A stretch of 11,216 bases of DNA, from positions 1 through 11,216 of the forward strand of contig CAZXOP010000063.1 in the NCBI GenBank assembly GCA_964642235.1. Direction: 5' to 3'. A program made the position numbers and the translations under genes. Below the pieces are notes generated by a model, which ran no database searches, was not told the DNA's origin, and saw only the letters and a program-made list of their open reading frames with translations. The stretch comes from CAYSND01 sp964642235 (lineage in GTDB: Bacteria > Bacteroidota > Bacteroidia > Bacteroidales > UBA932). Positions 1-6,350 of this stretch are shown piece after piece. Position 1 is the stretch's first letter; each line of letters opens with the position of its first letter.

Positions 1-380
1 GTCGTCAGACCAAAAATAAGTGCTATAAAGACAATAAGTGCAATGGAGTATCTTAGAATATTATGAGGCTTCCTATATGGTAGTCTCCTCGCTTTCTTAC
101 TCTTAAAAAGAGTGGCTACTCTCGAAACCACATCTTGAAAGATACCGAGTGGGCAGATAGTAGAGCAGTACACCCTGCCAAAAATTAGCGTCATAATTAT
201 AATAAGGAGAAAGATGGTCAGACCTAACGCAGTAAACGATAGAAGTGCGGGGACAAACTGGAAATGGAGAACTTTATAAAAAGGCCCTGTATATTTTGCC
301 AAAAAAGTAAAAGAGAGGGTAATAAGAAGCAGGAAAATAATTGCAATAACTACTCTAATCCATTTTAACCTTTTATACAT
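1..380 (-). CDS. Membrane-bound 4Fe-4S binding protein (NapH-like), partial
   Basis: This frame stays open from an ATG at 380 to the left edge, giving 126 residues of an unfinished protein. Two hydrophobic spans are clear (about residues 8-28 and 42-67). The second runs directly into a GRVYCSTICPLGIFQD block (68-83) with a CxxxCP pair. A basic stretch follows (93-104), and another hydrophobic span starts near 111. This arrangement is typical of polytopic membrane proteins of the NapH/4Fe-4S-binding type, which carry electrons at the cytoplasmic membrane. In that family, cysteine-rich ferredoxin motifs usually come later, here beyond the edge. The ATG lies 3 nt after the stop of the DUF362 gene, so the two are almost certainly co-transcribed. 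The precise redox partner cannot be told. Family assignment is fairly secure; function is not. Confidence 0.8.
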   Translation of the reverse strand, partial: MYKRLKWIRVVIAIIFLLLITLSFTFLAKYTGPFYKVLHFQFVPALLSFTALGLTIFLLIIIMTLIFGRVYCSTICPLGIFQDVVSRVATLFKSKKARRLPYRKPHNILRYSIALIVFIALIFGLT

Positions 381-383
381 AAC

Positions 384-1322
384 TTAGATTTTTATCCTCT
401 CTATTTTAAGAGCATCGAGATTCATTGTCCCCACGGCAGCATCCTGAGCCAATTTTATATGAGAGACTTGGTCTATATTCATCTCCCTGAACTGGGTAAA
501 AAACTTAACTGCGGCAGTATCGGCAGCCACCATATCTGTGGATAAGAAGAGAGCCTTGGCGAGCTGAACATCATCGAGTGACTTACCTTTAGGACCATTC
601 TGAGTCATTATCCTATATGCATCTATGATATTAAGAACAGGAGGTTTGGTGTAAGTAACCGAATCGGCAATACATTGTTGCAAATTATTTTTATGCATAA
701 AACCGCGATCCCAGACTATTCCCATATAGTTTTTCATGGCAATAGTCATTTTGGCTCCACCATGATTTTTAAGAATCGGAATATTAATCCATGCATCACA
801 ATTCAATATCGCCTCATGAATCTTGGTACTTTTCATCTTAACCCCTTTGGGGAGAGGAACTTCCTTATAATATTTCTCATCATGTGCGAAAGCCATTCTT
901 CCACCGGCTTTCTCGACAGCATCTTTTATTCCGCTATTTTTATAACAAGACTCCCACTCATCACAAGTATGGTCAAATACCACCACCTCGGCTGCACCTG
1001 CCTTGAGACAGTCCTTAACCACCGCAGCGACAAGCTGTGGGTTTGCGTTAGCAGCAAGTTCAGGTGCTCTGTCCCACCCTATATTGGGTTTCACGACCAC
1101 CTTGTCCCCTTTCTTAACGAAACGAGATATCCCCCCCATTGCCTCGATCCCTTTGCGATAAAGCTCTTCAGGTTCTCCACCCATTACAGCGACTAAATCA
1201 TTAGGTGTCGCCTTACCTGCCTGAGGGGATTTGGAAGAGGCGATTAGAGTCCCTTCTTGAAGTTTTATTGCTCCTACTACTGCCCCTGCCAATGCTGTTT
1301 TTAGAAAATTACGCCTTTCCAT
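384..1322 (-). CDS. DUF362 domain protein with Tat-type signal
   Basis: This is a 312-residue protein of the DUF362 family, whose biochemical role is not well established. The N-terminus reads MERRNFLK followed by a hydrophobic stretch (about 9-19), a twin-arginine export signal, so the protein probably works outside the cytoplasmic membrane. Family signatures are visible: KPNIGW at 78-83, an alternating hydrophobic strand ending VVVFDHT (113-119), and the block IPILKNHGGAKMTIAMKN at 181-198. Cysteines occur at 105, 120, 126, 175 and 217 but form no CxxCxxC ferredoxin motif. The C-terminal ferredoxin domain found on some relatives is therefore absent. The next gene, 3 nt downstream, encodes a membrane 4Fe-4S protein that might supply the electron-transfer part. 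Tat export would fit a protein that folds, perhaps with a cofactor, before transport. The start is fixed by the twin-arginine motif. Confidence 0.85.
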   Translation of the reverse strand: MERRNFLKTALAGAVVGAIKLQEGTLIASSKSPQAGKATPNDLVAVMGGEPEELYRKGIEAMGGISRFVKKGDKVVVKPNIGWDRAPELAANANPQLVAAVVKDCLKAGAAEVVVFDHTCDEWESCYKNSGIKDAVEKAGGRMAFAHDEKYYKEVPLPKGVKMKSTKIHEAILNCDAWINIPILKNHGGAKMTIAMKNYMGIVWDRGFMHKNNLQQCIADSVTYTKPPVLNIIDAYRIMTQNGPKGKSLDDVQLAKALFLSTDMVAADTAAVKFFTQFREMNIDQVSHIKLAQDAAVGTMNLDALKIERIKI

Positions 1323-1347
1323 ATCATCTCTGTTTTTTAAATTCGTT

Positions 1348-1381
1348 CAAAGATATAAAAAAGAGTTTTACATATTACAAA
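1348..1381 (-). promoter_or_regulatory. Possible promoter of the DUF362/4Fe-4S pair
   Basis: On the minus strand TATCTTTG (1355-1348) fits the Bacteroidota -7 box TAnnTTTG. A TTTG (1381-1378) lies upstream with a 22-nt spacer, a little longer than the roughly 19-20 nt expected. It sits 26 nt before the DUF362 start and just past the terminator hairpin of the preceding operon, so a promoter is needed here. The base after the -7 box is A rather than the usual pyrimidine, so the match is imperfect. Confidence 0.4.
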
Positions 1382-1414
1382 AGGGCGACATAAGTTATTC
1401 ACTTTTGTCGCCCT
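1382..1414 (-). terminator. Hairpin terminator after the outer-membrane barrel gene
   Basis: AGGGCGACA (1382-1390) pairs perfectly with TGTCGCCCT (1406-1414). After one mismatch, AAGT/ACTT extends the stem, leaving a 5-nt loop (1396-1400). Read leftwards, the hairpin is followed by TTTG and an AT-rich run, so the U-tract is short. It lies about 44 nt after the stop of the outer-membrane barrel gene and before the DUF362 promoter, a sensible place for transcription of the ABC/GntR/barrel operon to end. No T-run follows on the plus strand. Confidence 0.65.
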
Positions 1415-1457
1415 CCAATACTAACTACTATTTAATAATCTTAACCAAAAAATTATT

Positions 1458-3929
1458 CTACTTGGTGGTGGTATTAGCCCCTATACTCCCTCCTCCGCCA
1501 ACACGTGAGGCCTCATCCATATTTCCAACATTTCTTCTCTTACTCTGTTTAACAGTTCCGAATCTATATGTGAATGACACTTTGACCTTCTGTATATTCA
1601 TAGCTTGAGAAAAATTATAGATGAAATTATTCTCCCCATACATTGTCATATTAGAGACATTAGTTCTAAAAAGGTCATTGACATTTATGCTCAAAGTAGC
1701 TTTTTTATCGAAAAGATCCTTTTTAACCCCGGCAGAAAAAGAGTATTGCGAATAGATCTTAAAATAACCAACAGGGAGACCACTCATATAATTCCCCGAT
1801 AATTCAAATTTCCAATCTTTTGGTGCAAGGAATGTCAATGAGGTATAGTTGTTAAACATAGAACCTTCATTTTTATAATTTCCGGCAGTATTAGTATTAC
1901 CAACATAGCAACCAAATAGATTAGTATTGAAAATCATCCACTTAAATATAGGGAGTTCAGTGACTGAAAAATTCGCTCCGGCTATTTGCATCTTTCCGAA
2001 ATTTCCCCAAGTAATAGTCTTATCTCCCGTAACAGCATCTATCTTAGGATTTTGCATAATCATATCATTTTGACCTGAATAGACCAAAGCCAAGTTAAGG
2101 AAAGAACTAAAACCTACTGATAAAGCTATCTCATCACTAAATGCAGGGGAAATTTTAGGATTACCCTGTATAGAACTCGAAGCATCAAGATAGAGTCTTT
2201 GAGGATTTAACTGAGAGTAACGGGGTCTCTCGATTCTCCTTGTATAAGTCACTGAGTATCTCCAATTTTGTGAAGGATTATAACCTACATAGAGAGTAGG
2301 AAAGAGATTAGTATAGGGGTCTCTATCAATATCTTGACCCAAGGAGATCCATTTACCGGTTGAGCGGGTATGCTCGACTCTTAGTCCCACCTTTGCTACC
2401 CATTTTGGTGAAAACATTTTAGATGCAGTAATATAGGCAGCCGCAATCTGTTCGTTGTAGTTAAAAGCTGAAGAAAGATCATCGTTCTTTACCCAAACAG
2501 AATTAATTAAATCTTGACGAAGTGTATTATTATCGGTAGAGGTCATAGCCCATTTAACTCCCGCTTCTAACATACCTGTACCCCAGAAGAGCTGCTGATA
2601 ATCTGCTTTAAATGAGTAGAGATTAATATATTGTTTACCATCTGAGGTAAAGAGGTTGGGGTTTGGAAGAGTCACCCCTGTTACCGGATTAATATAGATG
2701 TTTTCCTGACTACTTCCGTCAAAGAGATCATAATAGGCATAATCTGCATTGAATGTAATCTCTTGTGCTTTCTGTTCATTAAATATTCGGGTATAATTTA
2801 TATTTCCCATCATATTATCGAAAGAACTTTTATTGTTAATATCACTCTTTTGTCTGATTAGATGGTTACCATTAAGGTAAGTATCGGTAAATGAGTCACC
2901 ATAACTATAGTTCTTATCATTTTTGAAAAGTGTGGAGACTATAACCCCGAAAATATTCTTTTTATTCAAGAAGAAGTCATTGGCTAACTTAACAGATTGA
3001 CTCGACTGTTCGAACATATAGTTAGTAGCAGATTTTTGGAGCATATCTCCCCCATTTGTAAATTTAGTATCCGAAGAGAGGTTTATCCCCATCTGAGACA
3101 TTCTTGGGGTATATGTAAGGACAGTATTGCTCTTATCACTCCTATAACCGACATTTAAAGTCCCACTTGCCTCCTGTAAATATCTATCAAAATACATCCC
3201 GCCATAACTCCCTGAGAGGCTACCATTCAACCCTTTAGCAAAATTCTTTTTGGTTTTAATATTGAGAATCCCGCCACTTCCGGCAGCATCATATTTAGCA
3301 GAGGGGTGAGCAATAATCTCTATTTTATCTATTGTATTGCCATCAGTAGAGAGCAGGAGTGACTCCAACTCCTTCCCACTCAGATAAGAGGGACGACCAT
3401 CAATCCAGACCGCAACACTCTTCCCATTAAGGGTAATGTTTCCATCCTTATCAATACTTACTCCGGGGGCTTTCCTAAGTAGCTCTATCGCATTACTCCC
3501 ATGTGCACTGACGGTTTCGGAGACATTCATTACGAGCTTATCTAACTTCTGCTCTATAACAGGAACCTTTGCGGTAATTTTTCCTGCTTCCAACATCTGA
3601 CTATCGCTCTCTATTTCTATTACTCCGATAGAGGAGTTCTGTTCATTTAAGTCTAAATCCATGATATAGGTCTTATACCCGATAAATGAGACTTTCAGAA
3701 TATAATTTCCAAAAGGGATATTAGAGATGGTAAAATTACCATTAACATCTGTCGTTGCTCCCCCCAATATGGTGGAATCTTGCTTATGTACAGAGACAGT
3801 TGCAAATTCTATTGGGTTTTGATCAGCTTTGTCTCTTACTTGACCTCTGATTTGACTCTGGTTTTTGGCGGCAAATAGGTTAAAAGATGCCATTGCCATT
3901 ATTATTATGGCGGTAAAAATTCTTTTCAT
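1458..3929 (-). CDS. Outer-membrane beta-barrel protein, TonB-dependent receptor-like
   Basis: This 823-residue protein starts with a signal peptide (MKRIFTAIIIMAMASFNLFA, cut near residue 20-21). Next come a carboxypeptidase-regulatory-like beta-sandwich (about 25-107; GNFTISNIPFGNY and FIGYK are typical), a plug domain (about 120-228) and a long beta-barrel to residue 790. The plug carries the usual blocks LLRKAPGVSIDKDGNITLNG (150-169), VWIDGRPSYLSG (174-185) and AKYDAAGSGGILNIKTKK (211-228). These features place it in the outer-membrane beta-barrel family common in Bacteroidota, related to TonB-dependent receptors but without a SusD partner here. The last barrel strand ends YRF (788-790), and a 33-residue Arg/Gly-rich tail follows. 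The gene starts 43 nt after the GntR gene with no obvious promoter between, so it is probably the last gene of the ABC operon. Substrate unknown; it could import, export or sense an envelope-active compound. Confidence 0.9.
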   Translation of the reverse strand: MKRIFTAIIIMAMASFNLFAAKNQSQIRGQVRDKADQNPIEFATVSVHKQDSTILGGATTDVNGNFTISNIPFGNYILKVSFIGYKTYIMDLDLNEQNSSIGVIEIESDSQMLEAGKITAKVPVIEQKLDKLVMNVSETVSAHGSNAIELLRKAPGVSIDKDGNITLNGKSVAVWIDGRPSYLSGKELESLLLSTDGNTIDKIEIIAHPSAKYDAAGSGGILNIKTKKNFAKGLNGSLSGSYGGMYFDRYLQEASGTLNVGYRSDKSNTVLTYTPRMSQMGINLSSDTKFTNGGDMLQKSATNYMFEQSSQSVKLANDFFLNKKNIFGVIVSTLFKNDKNYSYGDSFTDTYLNGNHLIRQKSDINNKSSFDNMMGNINYTRIFNEQKAQEITFNADYAYYDLFDGSSQENIYINPVTGVTLPNPNLFTSDGKQYINLYSFKADYQQLFWGTGMLEAGVKWAMTSTDNNTLRQDLINSVWVKNDDLSSAFNYNEQIAAAYITASKMFSPKWVAKVGLRVEHTRSTGKWISLGQDIDRDPYTNLFPTLYVGYNPSQNWRYSVTYTRRIERPRYSQLNPQRLYLDASSSIQGNPKISPAFSDEIALSVGFSSFLNLALVYSGQNDMIMQNPKIDAVTGDKTITWGNFGKMQIAGANFSVTELPIFKWMIFNTNLFGCYVGNTNTAGNYKNEGSMFNNYTSLTFLAPKDWKFELSGNYMSGLPVGYFKIYSQYSFSAGVKKDLFDKKATLSINVNDLFRTNVSNMTMYGENNFIYNFSQAMNIQKVKVSFTYRFGTVKQSKRRNVGNMDEASRVGGGGSIGANTTTK

Positions 3930-3972
3930 AAATTATTTGATACTTTTAATAAATAGACGAAAAAGATCTAAA

Positions 3973-4341
3973 TTAGTTACAGGTTTTTAAGTATTGTTCT
4001 CTTAGCTCCGAAAGCTCCCCCATATCTATACCCAACAAATCCATTTTTCGGAATAATATATTTACCTCTTCTTTTACAAAGATCTCTCTTTGGTAATTTA
4101 ATATTATCTTTTTGGCTCCGGTGGCAATAAAGTAACCTATCCCTCTTTTGTTATAGATAATATTAAGATTTTGAAGATAATCGTAGGTCCTCATTATGGT
4201 GTTTGGATTAACTCCAAGCTCCATACCCAACTCCCTTACAGATGGAATTCTCCCCTCTTCCTCCCACTCACCCGACAGAATGCGTTCACTTAACGTATCA
4301 GCTATCTGTAAGTATATCGGTTTGTGTTCGTTGAATTCCAT
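3973..4341 (-). CDS. GntR-family transcriptional regulator, short YtrA type
   Basis: The 122-residue protein has an N-terminal GntR winged helix-turn-helix: KPIYLQIADTLSERILSGEW (7-26), then GRIPSVRELGMELGVNPNTI (30-49) and RTYDYLQNLNIIYNKRGIGY (51-70). Only about 50 residues follow, forming a short helical tail. This is the length and plan of the YtrA subfamily, which lacks a large ligand-binding domain and usually controls neighbouring ABC-transporter genes. Its ATG overlaps the stop of the ABC membrane gene by one base (TAATG), so the two are translationally coupled. The palindrome at 5983-6004, just downstream of the operon promoter, is the likely binding site, implying autorepression released by an unknown signal. 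Being third in the operon is less usual, as relatives often come first. Confidence 0.92.
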   Translation of the reverse strand: MEFNEHKPIYLQIADTLSERILSGEWEEEGRIPSVRELGMELGVNPNTIMRTYDYLQNLNIIYNKRGIGYFIATGAKKIILNYQREIFVKEEVNILFRKMDLLGIDMGELSELREQYLKTCN

Positions 4342-5132
4342 TATTGATATTTTATTGTTTTAAGTCTGAAATAAGAGAGGAGTAATAAAACTACAGGGAG
4401 TCCATAAAGATAGAGGTTTAACAATACTTCTCCGAGAGTAGTCAACATCTCCCTTTGGGCAATAAAATCTTCTTGTGATAAGATAGAGATTGATTCTTTT
4501 CCATCAATCAAAAGGGACTGAATCGGAATCACATAGTTAATAAATAGAGCAGCAATCATAATTAGTACGAAGTTTATTGCAAAAGCCGACAGTATGGTCT
4601 TAGCCCCTTTATGTCTTTTGAAAAAGAGATTACCAAGTATAAAGTAAGAGACAGATAAAGTCGTACCGACTACATAATAGATCATCGTTCTATTAAATAC
4701 AAGCGTTGACAATGAGAACTCCTGGAACCCCTTTCCACCAAATGATATTAAAGTAAGCAGACCATCTAAAGCAGAAAAAAGAAGAATAAAAACTATAGGG
4801 GTAACTATTAGAGTATTTATTAGCATTGAGATAAATTTTTCGAGAGTGGAAGCCGGTGTCATGGTATAAAATATTCCCGAATTATTATTATTTACATCTC
4901 CATACAATTTCAGCGGAGCCAAATAAATAGCTACTAAAAATAATAACATAAAGAAAGAGGCTCTATCATGGGGCATCTGTACTTCACCGAACAATATAAT
5001 TATTAACCAATAGATTACAAAAGCGCCAAGTATTGATAGCATGGATATTCCATATTTTGAATAATACTCTTTTAACTCTTTTGCTAATAGGTTACCGAAT
5101 CTGTTTATATTGAAAACATTGCTCATATTCAT
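4341..5132 (-). CDS. ABC transporter membrane protein
   Basis: This 263-residue protein has about six hydrophobic spans (near residues 30-49, 59-75, 102-121, 150-171, 177-199 and 237-254). It has no signal peptide and no nucleotide-binding motifs, as expected of an ABC-2-like permease subunit. The segment MTPASTLEKF (91-100) between the second and third spans resembles a conserved cytoplasmic loop in Bacteroidota permeases of GntR-linked transporters. A polar loop of roughly 35 residues lies between the last two spans. Both ends are joined to neighbours by one-base TAATG overlaps: the ATPase gene upstream and the GntR gene downstream. It probably forms a dimer working with the ATPase encoded before it. 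Transported compound and direction are unknown; antimicrobial-peptide or lipid export is a common role for relatives but is only inference here. Confidence 0.85.
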   Translation of the reverse strand: MNMSNVFNINRFGNLLAKELKEYYSKYGISMLSILGAFVIYWLIIILFGEVQMPHDRASFFMLLFLVAIYLAPLKLYGDVNNNNSGIFYTMTPASTLEKFISMLINTLIVTPIVFILLFSALDGLLTLISFGGKGFQEFSLSTLVFNRTMIYYVVGTTLSVSYFILGNLFFKRHKGAKTILSAFAINFVLIMIAALFINYVIPIQSLLIDGKESISILSQEDFIAQREMLTTLGEVLLNLYLYGLPVVLLLLSYFRLKTIKYQ

Positions 5133-5959
5133 TATTTTTTAAAAAGGTTAGTAATAGTTTTTTTATTGATAAGCACCGCGTTAAAGAGGGTTTCTATATT
5201 AACTTTACTCTCTTTGTTCTCCTCATTAAGAGTAACTTTCATATACCCACCAAGAGCAGGTTCGCTATAAAGAGCTGTATCATCTCTCTTTGCGTCCAAT
5301 GAAAAATAGAGTTTTTCCGATATCTCTTCAATAGAGGCATTGAGTAAAACCCCCTCTTTATCTAAAATAATTATAGGATCAATTAGATTTTCAAGATCTC
5401 TTACCTGATGGGTAGAGATTATAATAGTGGTACCTGAGTCTGCGCTCTCTGCTATTACAGATCTAAGCTGTGCTTTGGAAGGGATATCGAGTCCGTTACT
5501 TGGCTCATCGAGAAGTAATAATTTGGTCTTTAGTGAGAGTGCCACAGAGATCATTGCCTTTTTCTGCTGACCATAGGAGAGTTTAGTAAACTTCTCAGCC
5601 GGATTCACTTCGAAAATAGCCATAAGTTTATAAAATCTCTCTAAGTCGAAATTAGGGTAGAATACCCCCATATTCTTAACGAATAACTCAACCGCGATAG
5701 GGTCCCCCTTAAAGTCTTCGGGAACGAAGAAAATTTCTTTAAGAAACTCCGGCTGCCTCGCAAATGGATTAAAACCGTTTACCAAACAATTCCCTTTTTT
5801 ACTCTTTAATAAACCGGAAAGAATTTTTAGAAGAGTCGTCTTACCTACACCGTTTTGTCCGAGTAGTCCATAGATTTTACCCTCTTCGAGAGTTAGCGAA
5901 ATATCCGTAAACACCTTATGTCTCGGATAACTAAATTCCAGATTTTCAATCTTTATCAT
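5132..5959 (-). CDS. ABC transporter ATP-binding protein
   Basis: The 275-residue protein is a single nucleotide-binding domain. Walker A is GQNGVGKT (34-41), the signature is LSYGQ (127-131), and Walker B is LLLLDEP (147-153). The D-loop is GLD (156-158) and the switch histidine is H184. The Q-loop position reads FVPEDF (78-83), with Glu where many ABC proteins have Gln; this also occurs in YtrB-like ATPases. All catalytic residues are present, so it should be active. The C-terminal 60 or so residues are less conserved and may contact the membrane partner. It is the first gene of the operon: a promoter (6006-6037) and an operator-like palindrome (5983-6004) lie just upstream, giving a leader of roughly 40 nt. 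No clear Shine-Dalgarno sequence precedes the ATG. Confidence 0.93.
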   Translation of the reverse strand: MIKIENLEFSYPRHKVFTDISLTLEEGKIYGLLGQNGVGKTTLLKILSGLLKSKKGNCLVNGFNPFARQPEFLKEIFFVPEDFKGDPIAVELFVKNMGVFYPNFDLERFYKLMAIFEVNPAEKFTKLSYGQQKKAMISVALSLKTKLLLLDEPSNGLDIPSKAQLRSVIAESADSGTTIIISTHQVRDLENLIDPIIILDKEGVLLNASIEEISEKLYFSLDAKRDDTALYSEPALGGYMKVTLNEENKESKVNIETLFNAVLINKKTITNLFKK

Positions 5960-5982
5960 ACCTTTTTGTTTTAATTAATTGC

Positions 5983-6004
5983 GTGTATTAGTACATTAGT
6001 ACAC
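5983..6004 (-). promoter_or_regulatory. Operator-like palindrome, probable GntR (YtrA-type) site
   Basis: This 22-nt imperfect palindrome has perfect 5-bp ends GTGTA/TACAC, with 16 of 22 positions matching the reverse complement. It also contains a perfect tandem repeat of ATTAGTAC (5987-5994 and 5995-6002). It begins one base after the -7 box of the ABC-operon promoter, so a bound protein would block the start of transcription. GTGTA/TACAC ends fit what is known of operators for short GntR regulators. The regulator is most likely the GntR protein at 3973-4341 in the same operon. Binding itself is inference. Confidence 0.7.
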
Positions 6005-6005
6005 T

Positions 6006-6037
6006 GCAAAGGTATGAACATTTTTCATATCTCCAAA
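6006..6037 (-). promoter_or_regulatory. Bacteroidota-type promoter of the ABC/GntR/barrel operon
   Basis: On the minus strand TACCTTTGC (6014-6006) is an exact match to the -7 consensus TAnnTTTGY. TTTG (6037-6034) lies 19 nt upstream, the expected -33 position. Beyond it is a very AT-rich stretch (6038-6066) that could act as an upstream element. The start of transcription should fall inside the palindrome at 5983-6004. Confidence 0.75.
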
Positions 6038-6101
6038 TTTATTTTAAAATATTTTTAAGTTTTTTTGAATTTGGTGGTTTTATATACCATTTTTTGACAT
6101 C

Positions 6102-6183
6102 CTCCCGAAAAGAGAGTTGAGTAGGTTTGCATCAAAACCGCTCTGTAGGCATTATAAATGCAAACCTCCTCAGACGATGGGAG
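6102..6183. repeat. Long imperfect inverted repeat in the intergenic region
   Basis: AGGTTTGCAT (6123-6132) and ATGCAAACCT (6158-6167) are perfect 10-bp inverted arms around a 25-nt loop. The pairing continues outward after one mismatch with TGAG/CTCA (6118-6121/6169-6172), and further out CTCCC/GGGAG (6102-6106/6179-6183) can close it. A competing small hairpin, GCATT/AATGC (6149-6153/6157-6161), overlaps the right arm. No U-run follows in either direction, so it is not an ordinary terminator. It could be a structured RNA downstream of asnA, a protein site or a decayed mobile-element end. No known riboswitch was recognised. Confidence 0.5.
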
Positions 6184-6200
6184 AATTTGCTTATAGGGTT

Positions 6201-6349
6201 AAGGAACTTGGCGAGCGAGGAGTCGGGATTGCGGAACGAGTCCGCAATGACGTTTTGGAGACACAATGACATTTTGGGATAGCAATAACAGTGGTCGAGG
6301 ACAGAATAACCTACCCTTTTAACAACTGTAGTATGGCAGTAAGTTCCTT
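6201..6349. repeat. GC-rich short interspersed repeat, possibly MITE-like
   Basis: AAGGAACTT (6201-6209) and AAGTTCCTT (6341-6349) form a perfect 9-bp inverted repeat bounding 149 nt. Inside are a perfect hairpin ATTGCGGA/TCCGCAAT (6228-6235/6241-6248, 5-nt loop) and a direct repeat of CAATGACGTTTTGG (6245-6258), recurring once with one change at 6264-6277. The first part (6210-6252) is far richer in G+C than the surrounding DNA. The CATTGCGG...CCGCAAT core resembles short repeats that I recall being scattered between genes of many bacteria. No open frame is apparent. Treating the outer arms as true ends is speculative. Confidence 0.45.
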
Positions 6350-6350
6350 T

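Noticed and set aside
675..1196. Plus-strand open frame of 173 codons opposite the DUF362 gene
   Set aside because: It is antisense to a gene with clear family motifs and shows no recognisable domain of its own.
6075..6095. TGGT/ACCA hairpin followed by a T-run, terminator-like on the plus strand
   Set aside because: The stem is only 4 bp and no plus-strand gene lies upstream to terminate.
6122..6130. TAGGTTTGC on the plus strand, an exact match to the -7 promoter consensus
   Set aside because: The nearest upstream TTTG is 25 nt away, no plus-strand gene follows, and the bases are explained as one arm of the inverted repeat. A small RNA start remains possible but unsupported.
6102..6183. 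Possible CRISPR repeat or known riboswitch
   Set aside because: There is only one copy of the inverted repeat with no regular spacing, and no conserved core of a riboswitch class that I know was recognised.
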